64,000 nt of DNA from Larimichthys crocea (taxonomy: Eukaryota; Chordata; Actinopteri; Sciaenidae). Below, in pieces: positions 20,834-34,120 of this stretch; within the stretch, counting starts at the first letter, position 1, and each line of letters begins with the position of its first letter. Under the pieces are notes generated by a model. It was not told the origin of the DNA. It worked only from the letters and a program-made list of their open reading frames with translations, and did not search any database. The stretch is taken from the NCBI RefSeq assembly GCF_000972845.2, contig NC_040016.1, forward strand, positions 3,120,701 through 3,184,700, written 5' to 3'. The position numbers and the translations under genes were made by a program.

Positions 20834-22272
20834 CAGACAAAAAAGCCTATTAGTGTCCGAAACTCAAATGTTTTTCCTGGAAGCTGCAGGGTCCTTTTTC
20901 AACTTCTAAAACCTGACTGTTGCTCCAGGTGGCTTCACATCACTGCCTCGTCTCATTTTACCTCCTCTGTTTCTCTCCTTCCGTGCCTCTCTCTTTTCCT
21001 CTGGACTCACAACTTGTTTTTTCTCTTTCTCTCACTGTTACCTTCACTCTTTAATTCACTTTAAACTGGAGTACATTGTGTTTGTATACTTTGAGAATTG
21101 GGTTTGGTGATGTTCAGAGAATATTGCTTGGTGCCTGTTTTGGCCACTTGATGGATTGCTTGTCTATTATTGCGTTTTTAAACTGAATGGCTTACTTTAT
21201 GTTAAATTGCAAAACAAATGATTTCTTGGCACTATCAAAGTAGCAAGCAGGGCGGGCTGCTAGCATAAATGGGTTATGCAGTTGCTTAGGGCCACAACTG
21301 CTGGCGGGTGGCACACATTAACTTGGACTTATGTTGCTCACTCCTTACTTTCTATGGTGTTAAGTTGACTGAGTCGCTCGGAGGCTGCCCACCCTCAAGC
21401 AATGACCATGAGACTAATGAAATTAAGCCTTTCACATGCTCTCACGCCACACGTCCATTAACCTACAGATTCATATTTGTCGCTTCCCGCCTGAATGTCT
21501 GCATTTTTGCTGTCTGTTTCTTGTCCACAGCATTGCGCTGCGACGTTCATTCAATTATGAATTGTGCACTGTGTCACAGACCTGTGTTGTCATTTTGAAA
21601 GGCCGTTCCTAGCCACAAGTCTCTGTTTTTATTTCCAAAAGGTTCCAGGCAGGCTGTGGCTGAAGTTACTTCCAGTTTAGTATAGAGCTATTTTATTTTC
21701 AGAGATTGCATTCTGAGTTTGTTAATTCTGAAATGTATGCTCTATATTGTGCACTCAAGAATTCCTGGAGTTTAAAAAAAGTTGTGCCTTTCCCATGTAC
21801 CTCCTGCAATCTGTCACATTTTCTAGATGTAAAAATTACCACAGGCAAAATGATAATGTGTCCCAAATTTTAATTTACAACTCACTATGGAGTGAACTAT
21901 CAGGCCTCTACTACAATATGACGGGAGTAATGACCGAGGGACTTTCTCAATATCAGTTCTTTAGGTTCTGTGGTGTTGTGTGGAGAAAATGATAGACAGG
22001 ATGACAAGAGGGCATAAAAGTGAAATCTCAAGGCGGCAAACTAGATTCCTAAATCTTGGGGAAACATTATGAAACCTTTTCGGTGACATTGTTTGTACAA
22101 GCCAAGAAGTGTAGGTCACCTCAGACCAACAATAATTCATATACAGTACAACGTTCTACATGCTCTTTGTCTGTGTCTTTGTGTGTTAAGTTTGATATTT
22201 TCTGCTGGGGCCTTATTTGGTCCCAATATTGCAGTGATGGTGAGTAATCTATATATTGGTAAACCGTTAAGC
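20834..22272. other. intron sequence, mostly unassigned
   Basis: At 21240-21310 the phrase TTGCTTAGGGCC in GC-rich sequence resembles part of a widespread fish repeat. No exon is recognised. Confidence 0.4.
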
Positions 22273-22746
22273 TGCATAGTTTTTCTGCACTCAAAGGCAG
22301 GACTCGAATAAAGGCTTTTCAAACAGTTAAAATTGGATTTATTCATAAGAGACATAGGATTAAAAGGCCGGATCAGGCTTTCACAGTGGAGTGGGACAGG
22401 CAGGTTGTGCTAGACCATCAACAACAGGACAGAACAACAGGAAAACAAATTTAAGTGGCGCAGGGCAAATCAGGCAGACAAAACTCAGGTTTGGCTGGAC
22501 TCCAGAAAACATGAGAAAATTATAATCTTGGCCATAGCACCTGTACCACATAGACAAACTGAACGATTTAGGGAAGACTGCTGTGAAGACTGGGGTAGTT
22601 ATTCTGCAAGAGCTTGATGAGTGGATGAGCTGCAGAAGTGAGATGGAGTCACATCCAGACAAAACAAATACACAGAGAGAGGACAAACAGGGGAGCAACA
22701 TGAGACACAGGGGAGCTGAAAACACTATAGGACAGTCATAATGACA
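22273..22746 (-). mobile_element. candidate solo LTR, gypsy type (minus orientation)
   Basis: On the minus strand the stretch begins TGTCATTATG, includes AATAAATCC (plus-strand TTTATT at 22338-22343) and ends with a segment typical of fish gypsy U5 (TCGAGTCCTGCCTTTGAGTG) up to CTATGCA. Flanks TAAGC (22268-22272) and TAACC (22747-22751) could be a diverged target duplication. The boundaries are tentative. Confidence 0.5.
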
Positions 22747-22751
22747 TAACC

Positions 22752-25700
22752 AGAACAGAACAAAACAGACTCTCAGGAAATCCTGCATTCTTCAAACAAA
22801 AAAAGGTATAATATTTTTACTTATCCATACCTACAGCTGCAAAGTCCTATAACTTGGTGATGATTGATTCAAATACAAATAAAACATGAGTTAAATTTAT
22901 TGATCTAGCAGCTAGTTTTCTCCTCACAGAAAAGCATCAACATACGCAAGGAATCCCCATCATCACCTCATGCCCCTACTCAACATCCATTTCCTCCTTA
23001 TCAATCTAACACAAATGCCTGGCTGGCCAGAAAAAAAGGTAATGCAAAGTGTAATATGAATAAAGCAAAACAAAAACAACCAGAGATCCATAAGGAACAA
23101 CAGAAAGAGGGAATTTGGTATTGTCCAAAGCTCAGAAACTATGCCGAAAGAAGAAGAAGACAACCACACAGAACCTTTATATAACATGGAATTTAAAGAA
23201 AGGACAAAGGTCTCTATTGTGAGGAAATTTTCTATTCTAGCATGCCATGTATGGGGTTACACAGGGTCAAGCATACAGTATGTCTTGATGTCACTGTAGG
23301 AACAGTGTTAAATTCAAATCTTTTGTCAATTTTTTACGTACATTTGTAATGTCGCCATCCTGACGGTTGTTGCTGTTTCGAGTCTCATAAACTCGTACGG
23401 GCTTAGGACAGTGATGATAAGATTTTGTCTTTGTGTTTGAGCGCACAGTTTGTGCCACTGAGAGTGAGACTTATCTGATGTACCATACAATTTTTCCACT
23501 TGGTCTACAGGACCCATCTCCCATGCATTGTCTCCTTGTACTCTTATCAGTTAGCAGATTTCAAAGCACATAGAGTTTAAAATGAGTGAAGTCTGCCAGA
23601 CACTTGAAAAAACTACAAAGTAGTCTATAAGTGCAGGGAACTGCTGCACTTTCTAAGTTAATTCAGTGTCTATAGGAGATAGGAACCACTCCTGTATTGC
23701 TACATTCCCAGGCTACATGACCATCCAGACAGACCCCAAAGAGATTAAGTGCCGCATGTAATCTGCTCTGAGTCTGAGGAGTCAGATGTTCTGAATTGAC
23801 ACCCCTTTTAACAAGCCCTAGAATAGGATCTGTGGCCCATGAGGACATTAACTCTTCTACACCTATAATCCAAACTAATATCCTCCACAAACCAGTGTGA
23901 AAGACCCTGACAAGAAAAGCTTAGCCATGTCAGGGCCAGACCATGATCACTCAGAGTGGACAGATAAAAGGTAATATAGAAGAATAGAGTGGATATTAGA
24001 GGAGCACCACCAGCTCTATTAACATGCAGAGATGGGAGGAACTCATCACCTCAGGCACTAAAGCAGCTTGGACAGCTCTGGGACAAACTGATGGACTGTA
24101 TTCTACGGTGTGCCTGGCAAGGCCAACCCCGGGAGCAGAGCTGCAACACTTTGTTTTGCACTTTCTTAAAATGAGGCTCTACCCATATAATTACCAGGGG
24201 GTTAAAGAAGATGAGTATGTGATGTCTCCTCTTATGTGGAGCAGCACAGCAGAGAGTGCAGACCCCTGCATGGGCCGGTGTGGGTAGTGATGAAACCTGT
24301 TGGACATACCAATATGGCTGCCAGACAGCCTTTGATAGAGGAGAAGGCTTATTCTTCATCCATCATGTCCTGCAGGAAGAACAGCATATCAGAACAGTAA
24401 CTGGCCTGCTGTTTCACCAATTATAAACATGTGTCACTTTGTGCAGCAACTGTGAATTCTTTGAACAGTTTCCAACATGACAGTAGGCAGACTGCCAGCG
24501 TCCTGATTTAACTCCTCACAAGTCAGACCGAGGGTTAACCATTTAGTGAGAATGCTAAATTCATCCATGCACCTTGAATATAAACTTTTGTTCCCCTGGC
24601 TGTGCTGCAGGAGGGGAGTCATATAGCAGTGTGGACACTGATAGTTCATTTGTGAAAAAAAATTGTTATCCACAGTGGCCTGCAGGTACAGTATCGCTGC
24701 CAAACCAGCTGACAGCCTGTGGGTTTAAAGGATTCTCCCTGGACAGGAGGTCTGCCACCATGTTTGTGGCTCCTGGGACTCGAGTTGTTTGCAGTGACAG
24801 GAGTCCACACTCTGAACCTGTGTGCCTGCTCATCAGGGTGGGCAATGCAAGTTACCAGAGTGATGTAACATGTTGTAAGGACTGATTATTTCTGGATTTC
24901 ATTTTCCCTCTAAATCTGGGAATTTATATGCATTGAATTAAAATATATAACAATCAGATTAAAAACTTGCCGAAAATCTTATTTGAAAATTGTGATTTGC
25001 AGCACAAACATTCCCCAGTTCAAGAAGTATCACTGTTTGCTTTTTAAATTACTTAGCAGCACTCTGGTGCATAATAAGCAGCTCATTTGTGTTTCCTTAT
25101 TTTTTCTTCACTTTCTGTTATATTAGCTGTACTTGTTTGCTGGAAACTGTGGTGAATAGTGTCTTCGTTGGATAAGCAATCAAAAGTGAAAATGAATTTT
25201 CTTTTTTAAATACGAGTCTAAATTTGTCACAAAAACCTGTTCGTGACAGAACAATGCAATCGAAAATCCATCAGCAGCTCGGCCGTGTCTCTACATGGCT
25301 GAGCCCAGACGGGATTCTGAAGTCACCACCACCAGTTAATTTCTATTACTCAAAGACAGAGAGACCAGTCCCCTAGCATTCAGTTCTGAATTCCTGCTTG
25401 GTTCAGAGCCAGCTGGCTCACTAGAGTATTCTCCAGCGTAACCACTTGTATGGATTTACGACAGCGAGAATACAGGCCAAACAAGCTGTATTATCTCAGG
25501 AGATGCCGAGCCCTAGAATTGGATGCAGAGCTCCCGTTTGTTTCACCATTTGTTGTACCAGAAATTGCTCAGAAATTGACAAATAGTTCCAGAAGAGAGA
25601 TTTATTTTTCTTCAATAATTTCTTTATGTTGTGCCTTTTAATTTATTGTACATTCCAATTCCCTCAAGTCCTTTAGGCTATATTTCAGTATAACACATAT

Positions 25701-26685
25701 TGAGATACTGCACTGTCTAAATAAATGCCCCAAGTATGTTTGTTATTGATGAAAATCTTATTTCCACAGGGTGGTACAGGGTCTGAGGCTGATTTACTTT
25801 GTCAGTACTGACACTATTCCCAAAACATAATGAAGGGCTCAACTCATTAGAGAGAAAGTAAAACAGTTGCTGTTTTGGTGAGCTACTGTAAATGACTTGA
25901 GCTGCTGAGAGGGGCAGAAGCTGTAACTTTGTGCAAACTAGCAATAAACAGCCCGGAGGATTTATTTGGTTTGCAGCAGGAATGAATAGAAAATGAGCCG
26001 GGAAATTAGCTTGATTATGTGCATTTGCTTTTTTTATTAGGCTGCAGAAGGAGAAATGAGGTCTGTTGGGAAAAACAAAGTGTACCATTGCCTGTATATA
26101 TATTCTCTCTGTCTCTCCCTCTCCGCCGTGCTCTTCCTTCCCCTCTGATGTTGAGATGTTTTGTAGCTAGTCTTTAATATCTCGGCAGGCGTCCTAAATG
26201 AGCACATTCTTCATCCTAACTACACCGAGTTAGATCCAACTGGCTGTAATATACTTTGACACTTTATAAATCATCTTTCACAGACCCGTTTCTTCCCTGC
26301 ACGTCAAATCTTTACTCTGAACTCAACCATTAGATGATAAATATAAGTCATGTTCCTGTAAAGATCTTCTGACAACGCAGTCAGGAGAATCATCGCTCTA
26401 TATGTTAAAGCTGTTTATTTTTATGGTTACCATGACCATCTGTTTATGAACAGAATGCTGCCATAGACAATCATAGAGGTTGTTATTTAATTGCACAGAG
26501 GAGAAATCAATGTGACATTTTAGTTTGAAATAGTCACATCAACACATCAGTCTGCCTCTTCATTTTACTGCCCACATACTTGTGCTCCAGCCTTGTGCTG
26601 CGATCTCCTTTCTCTCAAAGTGCGTTGTCCTGCTCCTTTCTGTTTCTCTACAGTCCCTTTCTCCTAAGGACTTCAGGAAGACGAG
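22752..26685. other. intron sequence, unassigned
   Basis: Only short chance frames are present. The GC-richer stretch at 24000-24880 has frames of up to ~100 codons on both strands with no recognisable domain or splice pattern. Confidence 0.4.
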
Positions 26686-27090
26686 TACACTGAAAAAATG
26701 TTTGGCTAAAATTCAGGACTACAATTACATTTTCAATTACATAGAAAATTTCCATCCATTTGTATTACATATGCTTAATATAAATTAACTGAAGCAAGTA
26801 ATAAGGTTTATATACAGTAATAGTACTAATAAACTCAATGTGCTTCCACACACAGTAGTGTATAGTAGTAACCAGGTTTATGCATCCAAAATTAATAAAA
26901 CCAATTTGTTTGCCCAAACCCGGTGAAAATGAATGTAGTCATTTGGAGTTTATTAGTATTATTCTTTCTCAAATCTTGTTACTTGCTTCACATCAAGTTT
27001 ATTACTCAATTTATATTAAAAGCGTGTAATTCAAATGGATGGAAATTTTCTATGTAACTGAAATGCATAAAAATTAACTTTTTTTTTTCA
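26686..27090. mobile_element. MITE with long inverted repeats
   Basis: ACATAGAAAATTTCCATCCA at 26739-26758 is mirrored near 27036-27056. Further in, TAATATAAATTAACTGAAGC and TAGTACTAATAAACTC on the left pair with diverged copies near 26950-27030. The arms are about 150 bp and the element about 405 bp, non-coding. Confidence 0.75.
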
Positions 27091-27522
27091 TCTGTTGTTC
27101 CTTTGACCTTGTCTACATTTTAGGGCAACCATAAATTGACCCTTCTGTATCTTAATCCTTCACTGTCTCTTTGTCTTTTTCTTTTTCACTCTCTCTCTAA
27201 CATCAATTTCACAATTAGTGTGTGAGCTCTGTGTTTATTAGCTGCCTCTTTTCCAGGCTCCATGTATATGTTTAGGCTTTTTCCTCTATGAGCTACCTTA
27301 GATTTTTAGGTTAAATGCTTCATAGATACTTTCCTGTATTAAGGTTTGTTAGGCAATAGTTTAGCAATAGTAAGTATTTGGAAATACTTATCAACTTTCT
27401 TGCCACTTTTAGATTCATACCACTCTCATGTTTGTGCGTTGACATTGATTCATTAATGTCTTATATAGTCTTACAGAGAGGGAAATATTTAGACTATACT
27501 TGTTACCTATCTACCTCACAGT

Positions 27523-27743
27523 AGGTTTTTCAATTTTTTTTCAATGATTATTTTTTTGGCCTTTTATGATAGGACAGCTAAAGATAGACAGGAAGCAGGG
27601 GACAGAGAGAGGGGGAACGACACACAGTAAATGGCTGTCCGACGCGGGATTCGAGCCGGGGCTAGCTGCAGCAAGGACTGTAGCCTCTACACACGGGGCG
27701 GCCGCTTAGCCCACTACGCCACCGACTGCCCCAGGTTTTTCAA
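27523..27743 (-). mobile_element. tRNA-derived SINE with target duplication
   Basis: On the minus strand a tRNA-like head starts at 27732 (GGGGCAGTCGG). It has an A box TGGCGTAGTGG (27711-27721) and a B box GGCTCGAATCC (27647-27657), close to the polymerase III consensus. A body follows to about 27560, then an A-rich tail (the plus-strand T run 27534-27557). An exact 11 bp direct repeat AGGTTTTTCAA flanks it (27523-27533 and 27733-27743). It is not a functional tRNA, because cloverleaf pairing is not maintained. Confidence 0.85.
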
Positions 27744-29389
27744 ATTTAAATTCTTTATTTCATAGTGTGAGGGAAGTTAAGTCACACTGCCTGTTATAAT
27801 TGCCCTCCGTACTGAGGACATAGTTCAGCTCAGCTTTTTATAGAGGCAGAACTTTGCCCTTGGTCATAATGTCCCACTTGTCCCTCATTAGATCCTAATG
27901 ACATTTGACATTTCAATCTTCATGAGTTGAAAAAAATGTAATGTACTCTGAAGTTCATGACCTCTGAAATCCACAGTTTTCTTAACTTATTCAAGCTTCT
28001 CCTCACTTTTCCATTTGCGCCTTCATTTGTAGAAAAAGCCTGAGGCTTGTTTTAGCTGCTTAAAAACAATCATTTATTGTTAATACCTGGTGCAGGAAGT
28101 GTTGCTTAAGGCTTTCATATTTCTGAGATTTTTATTTATTTATTTATTTCACACTCTGGCACAACAGTTGTTTTGCATAGCACAACAAAATACTTCACTA
28201 CAGTGGGTAGGAAATATCTTCATATTAATATGTTTATGATTAAATGAATAAATAAGGTACACACAACGCCTTATTAGATACCTTATTTGAATTCCAATCT
28301 TGGGAACATGATGGAGAAATATTTCCTGCAATGCTCCCTCAAAACATTGGCTGACTTAAACTGACTGCTTACATGCATAAACATTTTAATGCTTCAAAGC
28401 TCTGAGAGGCGAGGCATTAATACTGGTGAATCTACACATAAATGTCTCAGCTTAAAAAAGACACAGTTTGAGTAATTGCATTTCATTTGCTGCATATCAA
28501 GTACTGAGACATCAGGTCGCATTATGAATCCATAAAAAGAACTATAGAGACAGGTGGCTGAATTGCTGTTACACTCACCTGCTTAATCATGTGTTAATCA
28601 GTCAGTATTAGGGACTTAGAGATGTTACACAGATCTCTATGTTTCATAAATCCTATGCCTGCATTTTCATTTAAATGACTCTTACTGCTAGTAATTTGTT
28701 TAATCCAGAGGCTGTCAGCCTTTTGCATGTCTCAATCGCATCTTTAGTCTTGTATTGAATTTTTCAAACACTCCTCTGTGGCTAGAAATAGAGTGCATGC
28801 GTGAGCATCATGGCAGGAATGAGTCTGACCTCTAGTCGATGCAGTTGGATGCAGGCATTTAGCCCCAGGCATTCATCAGGACGTTCGCAAGCAAGTATTC
28901 AGTTACAGTCGCTCTCTGCTGAGGATAAGCACAAATGACATGAGCACAGGATGTTTCAGGCATAACCTTGTTAAGTTCTGAAAAACAGGAGCAGGGACTC
29001 TGAAATTCATTAAAATATCACTGTGCTGTATCCAACAATAAACTTAATGTGACGGAACTATACAGGAAAGTCTAATTGCTTTGTATTACAGTACAGCCAT
29101 CTCCATTACATCATGACTTCATTGAGTGAACAGCATGTCTCATTTCTATTCATGCACAAGTGCACACGTACAGTTTCCGCATTACAGCTCATGTCATTAC
29201 ATGGCATACTCCTACTGCTGTAGCTGAATACTACAGTACACATGTCATAAAAATGATAAACCACCACAACCAACATTAGAGATCGATGGTTAGTCAAGAT
29301 AAACAAAATACTTGATGAGGTAGGGAGTGGGGGGGTGGTAAATGCAGTTTCCGCTGAGCTTTGCTATAGATGTTAACCGCTTGCAGTAC
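27744..29389. other. intron sequence, unassigned
   Basis: AT-rich. A (TTTA)n run lies near 28130-28150. No gene recognised. Confidence 0.45.
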
Positions 29390-29826
29390 CAGCGGTGAAA
29401 AGTACAGATTTAAAGTACTTTCCTTGGGTTTACCCCTTTTATGCAATCTTATACTTCTCCACTACATTTATTTGCTAGTTACTTTTTTCAGATTACAGTT
29501 TTTCATTCCCTTCCTGATCAGTAAAAACTATGTATGCCTAAATGTGGTAATTTTGTTTTGTAATAAACAAACTTGAGTTAATGAAAATGTAACCTTTTAG
29601 GTTAGAGATGATGATGATGGTATTTTATTTTTTGGCTATAGATTATACTACCCAGTTAGCTAAAGTAGTTAAAATTACCTCACCGTTTTTTCTCTATACC
29701 TTTGATACTTTTGTACATTTTGCTGATCACATAAGTGAGGTTTTGAATACAGGACTTTTATTTGCTTACTTGTAGTTATTTTCACAGTGAGTAAAGGACC
29801 AGAAAACATATTCCACCTTTATGCTG
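29390..29826. mobile_element. percomorph-type MITE (CAGTGGTGGAA ends)
   Basis: The left end CAGCGGTGAAAAGTACAG and the right end around TTCCACCTTTATGCTG are degraded versions of the inverted termini of a very common percomorph MITE. Internal phrases such as CTCCACTACATTTATTTGC, TTTTGCTGATCACATAAG and ATACAGGACTTTTATTTGC also fit. Probably hAT-derived; non-coding. Confidence 0.65.
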
Positions 29827-31309
29827 AGGTTGCTTGCTTCTCCTGTGACCTTTACGTTAAACAAAATAAAATAAAATAAATTGAAATGTATTATTTAAGC
29901 CAAACATGCACACGCATGCACTCACACACAGGCTGGGTTTGTCTTACTGTAACTGTGAAAGGGCAGAGAGAAACAAGGAGACAAAATTCAGGACAGAAGT
30001 TTCAGAGAGTAAAACTTTGCTTGCAGCATGTTGGACATTGTAGTGACATTGCATTGACCTTCTGTCAAATGTTTTATGTCCGTTTCCCTGGCAGCCCCTG
30101 CAGTTAAACCTCATTTTGTCCTTTCAGTCAGCTGCACCAATGTGCCATGTGTGGGAGGCAAAAAGCGAAGAGAGAGCTAAAATAGCTAAAAAAGGCATAT
30201 GAAATGGTCATATAGTGGTTTCTTAGAAGAGGAAGTTGTAATTCTCAAAGGATCAGTCGATACGTTTTTCTTTTACCTAAGTCTTATCGATTTTACACAA
30301 ACACAAACAAGCTGACAAGTGGAGAAGCCTAACAACGGAACAGATCAGAGGGGCGACACATACCAGTACTTTCACTCACACTGATTACAGGTTTCCTGCA
30401 TGTGATAGCTCCCCAGTTTTCACAGGAGGCGAACAGTGTGTGTTATTTCTAAAGTGTAAGTATCCAAATACAGACACCTAAAAGTACCCTGTGGCTTTTG
30501 TGACCATTAGTGGTGCTGTAGAACAATGTTTTGATGAGCACCTCTTGGATTGTTTCTATCTGATGTTCTGCAAAAAGTACGTGACACACATTTCTGCTGA
30601 TTGCAGACAGAAAAAAAGAAACAAAGACCTCAAGACAGTGTTAACAAACAGCTTTTAAAATTGCTTTGCAAATGTTTTATGGGGTAGAAAATTCACTTCA
30701 GAACTGCAGGATAAAACATTATGTTGAAAAAAATGTTTATATTGTGAACTTGTGAACTTGTGGCAGTGTTATGCAGGGGATACACAGAAGTGCATTGAGT
30801 GCTGCTTGCTCCCTTTCGGCTCCTATGTTGGACGGTTCACACCGTGCACACCACGGCATGGTACTCCATGATCAGCTTGCACTCATTCGGATGACTGTTC
30901 TATTTTCTCCACCAGCCTTGAGTAAATCTGTAAGAAAAAGAAAAAAGAAACACATTGATAATCTATTACAAGCGATATAAATTATCTAATTTGGATGAAT
31001 GATGAAATATCTATCTCATGCTTGCCAACCCATTTGCTTTTTTTATCCCTCTCCCCACTGTTCAGTTTCAATTTCGATTCCCTGCCCTTCCACTACATTT
31101 ATTAGAAAGAGTATCACTCCTGTTTGTGATTGTGCATTTAAGATGATATGCTTATTGCGCATATTTGTCAGTTGTGTCTCAGCATTGCATTAAAGACAAG
31201 CAGACACACACACAGGGAGGCAGGAGAAGAGCCGATGTGGAGAAATGTGCCAGGTTCAAACACAAATTGACCTGTCACTATGCTTTTGCTTCCTGTGTGT
31301 CCCCGGTGT
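29827..31309. other. intron sequence, unassigned
   Basis: A short (TAAAA)n run lies at 29862-29880. No exon or clear repeat otherwise. Confidence 0.45.
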
Positions 31310-31450
31310 TAGTGGAAAATTCAGGATCAGCAAAGTCAGTATCCTCAATCATCTGGGAACCACGAATGTCTGTACAAAATTCCACAAAAATGACAAGAGT
31401 TGTTTTATTTTATAGATTTGTATTTTAGTCTGGACCAAAGTGGTAAACTG
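31310..31450. repeat. dispersed fish repeat (family A) copy
   Basis: AATCATCTGGGAACCACGAA, TGTCTGTACAAAATTCCAC and TAGTCTGGACCAAAGTGGTA match the copy at 50090-50240 in order. Confidence 0.6.
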
Positions 31451-33366
31451 ACAAATAGAAAGACTCTAAAAACTAAAATAAAAAAGATTTAATATCAAGC
31501 TATCAATCAAGTCAGTTATCACTATAAAATGTGCCAAAGGTTTACTTGAGTTTACTTGTCACTTTTCAAATGTAAATACTTAAAATTATTATACAGGGTT
31601 AAATTATGACACATTTTCTTGCTTTGTCCGAGTAATAGCATTTTGTCCAATATTAAGCAATTACTAGAAAACTTTGTAGTAAAATGCTTCGACCATCTCA
31701 TTTCCATTTTCATTTGTCATCCAGTTTTTCTCTATGAAGCCCCTGTTTAATGTAGATTTCTCATTTTGATGGATCAAAGTATTCAAAGGCTTTTTCTTCT
31801 TTTCATTTCTTGTAGCGTTTACCTGCATTTTGTGCCCAATTAACACTCACACTATTATCAGGTGGGAGATTCTGTTACAGGAATAAAAAATCAGTTCTCT
31901 GGAAGTAATTTTTAATTTTTAATTTCCATAAATGTTTTGAACTCACAGCCGTTTCCACTTGACAGATATTTTGGTATGTGTAATCCTATAAGCAATCTCT
32001 CAGTATTCATTAGTTTTAATGATCAGAGGGGGCTTACTGTGTTGTCAGGAAGGTGCCAGATCTAAATTGGTATGTAGAACCTCATCTGGAGAGTGTCAGC
32101 AGATCCACGGGACACTAATTATACATCTCAGCATTGTCTCTTTACATTGTCACCTCATTCCCTAATGCCTGATGGGAACTAGTGAGTTTATATACATATG
32201 AACATATGTGCATGTCTGCCTCACTCTGTTACATAGGAAGATGGAGAGGAGAGATGTATTGTTATTATAAAAATAGATGGCTCCTTCAAGTTGATGGATG
32301 TACAATGAGATTGGTGGCAATAGATGTCAGTCAGTGGAAGGGCAAGTAGAAGTAGAGCTGAATATGTAATTAGACAGATAATAGAGGCATACACCAAAGA
32401 GGTAGCGATGCCACAAGGGAACTAGAAAGAAATGGATTAGATGGAGATTGAGGTAAAGAGCGGAGGAGGGGATAAGGCTGTCCAAGGTGAGGAGGAGTGT
32501 TATTTTTAACAAGTCAATGCCACAAATATTGCTAGGCTTACTTACTCCTAAGTACATACTGGGCATAACAGATCACAGCAGTGACTCAGGGGTTACTGAC
32601 TGGCACCTGAAAACCGCTGTACTGTCACATCCCTTTACTGTTGATAGGCGACCTCTGAGGTGTCATTTGATCTTTTGCTCTGGCTTGTTTGGAAACTTTT
32701 TGGGGTTTAAGAAGAGGAAAATTAAAGCCCTCTTGGCAATACTAAAGTGTACATTATTAGTAGGACGTTTGTTGATTGCCTAATTTAGGGGCGGACGTGT
32801 CTTGTGGTGTATTCAAACATAAAACTATGAATTTTCCCCTCACATTACTCACTGGATTTTTTTTCATTGATTATGTGTGAGTAAATATTTGCCCTTAATC
32901 TGGGGTACTACAGCAGTATGAGTCCATAATTTTGCCTGTGATTTTATTTGCAATAAACAGATCAACGGGACATCGAAATAACTACATCATGATCGTGATT
33001 TGTAAAAAAAAATTGAATTCATATTTTGACAAATAAGCAACTTTCAAAATGCTTGTGGAGGTTAGCATCTACATTTCTTCCTGCAGACAGGTTGAGAAGC
33101 CAGTGTGAAGATAAATCCACTTTTTAATAAAACTTTAAAAGACAAAGTTTGATTCTCCTCCCGCCGGTGAATATCTCCAGATCAGAGCGTTGTGACTCCA
33201 GGCGTTTATTTCTCCAGGGCTCCCCAGCACTCAACAGCTGTCTGTCACATTCTTTTCATCTGTGTTGCCTGTCACAGTTGGACATGAATTTGAGTTCTTG
33301 CATTCACTTTGTATGTAGTTTGCTAGTGTAAGTGTTCAATCAGCTTTTAATGTAACCATTAGAGGT
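31451..33366. other. intron sequence, unassigned
   Basis: No coding or structured signal recognised. Confidence 0.4.
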
Positions 33367-33371
33367 AAAGC

Positions 33372-33811
33372 TGTGACAGTTTTGAGTTTATTTTGTGTTT
33401 CCTGTTTTATTTTGTGGTTCTCGCTGTATGCACTTTGCATTTCTACTCCCTGCCTTGTTTTCCAGCCTGTTTTTGATTAGGCACCTGTGTTCCTTTGTGT
33501 TCAACACGCAAGTATTAAAGTTACCTTAAAAACATTAAAACTTAACAACCAAAACCCAGAACCAAGAACCAAATCGGAAACAGAGACAGGAAAACAGGCA
33601 GGCTTCAGACACACACAAGGACGGACGAAGGAACAAAATAAAACACAGGAACTAAATAACCATGCAGGACACCAGGTGAAACTTATCAGGGACAGATGCA
33701 TAATCAAAAACAGGCAAGAAAACAGGCAGGAAGGCAGGAAGTAGAAATGCAAGACACAGGCAGGAGAGAACTACAAATAAAACAGGAAACACAAAACTCA
33801 AACCTGTCACA
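33372..33811. mobile_element. palindromic LTR-like element with 5 bp target duplication
   Basis: Begins TGTGACAGTTTTGAG and ends CTCAAACCTGTCACA. AAAGC flanks it on both sides (33367-33371 and 33812-33816). The two arms are inverted copies: TTGTGTTTCCTGTTTTATTT at 33391-33410 mirrors about 33775-33794, and TGCATTTCTACTCCCTGCC at 33436-33454 mirrors about 33731-33750. The arms are ~120-150 bp. TG...CA ends and a 5 bp duplication suit an LTR, whereas the long inverted arms suit a foldback transposon. Confidence 0.8.
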
Positions 33812-33854
33812 AAAGCGGGCGGTCTACTATTTGAAACATTGGCTGCTCGATTTC

Positions 33855-33923
33855 CAGCTCCTTCCAGTCCACATGTCAAAGTGTCCTTGGGAAAGATACT
33901 GATACTGAATCCAGTGTGTGTGT

Positions 33924-33984
<61 letters not shown>

Positions 33985-34120
33985 ATGCTTTCTGACGAGT
34001 TGGCACATGCCAGCTGCTTCTAGTTCATGAATGTGTGTGTAAAGCACTTTGGGCATTCAGAGGGCTAGAAAGGCAGCTGTATAAAATGCAGTCCACTTAC
34101 TATTTACCAAAAAATACACA
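33855..34120. repeat. fish repeat containing (TG)n microsatellite
   Basis: AAGTGTCCTTGGGAAAGATACTG precedes a ~65 bp TG tract (33916-33980, one TATG interruption). TGAATGTGTGTGTAAAGCACTTTGGGCATTC (34027-34057) and CTGTATAAAATGCAGTCCA follow. This is the layout of a common percomorph repeat whose middle holds an expandable TG tract. The His-Thr repeat frame on the minus strand is just its translation. Confidence 0.75.

Noticed and set aside
24000..24885. Overlapping ~100-codon frames on both strands
   Set aside because: No recognisable protein family or splice structure; frames on opposite strands overlap as expected by chance in less AT-rich DNA.
27640..27733. A tRNA gene on the minus strand
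   Set aside because: A and B boxes are present, but the rest is a SINE body with target duplication and no proper cloverleaf.
33652..34056. 134-codon minus-strand frame with a long His-Thr run
   Set aside because: The run is a direct translation of the TG microsatellite and the rest lies in the palindromic repeat.
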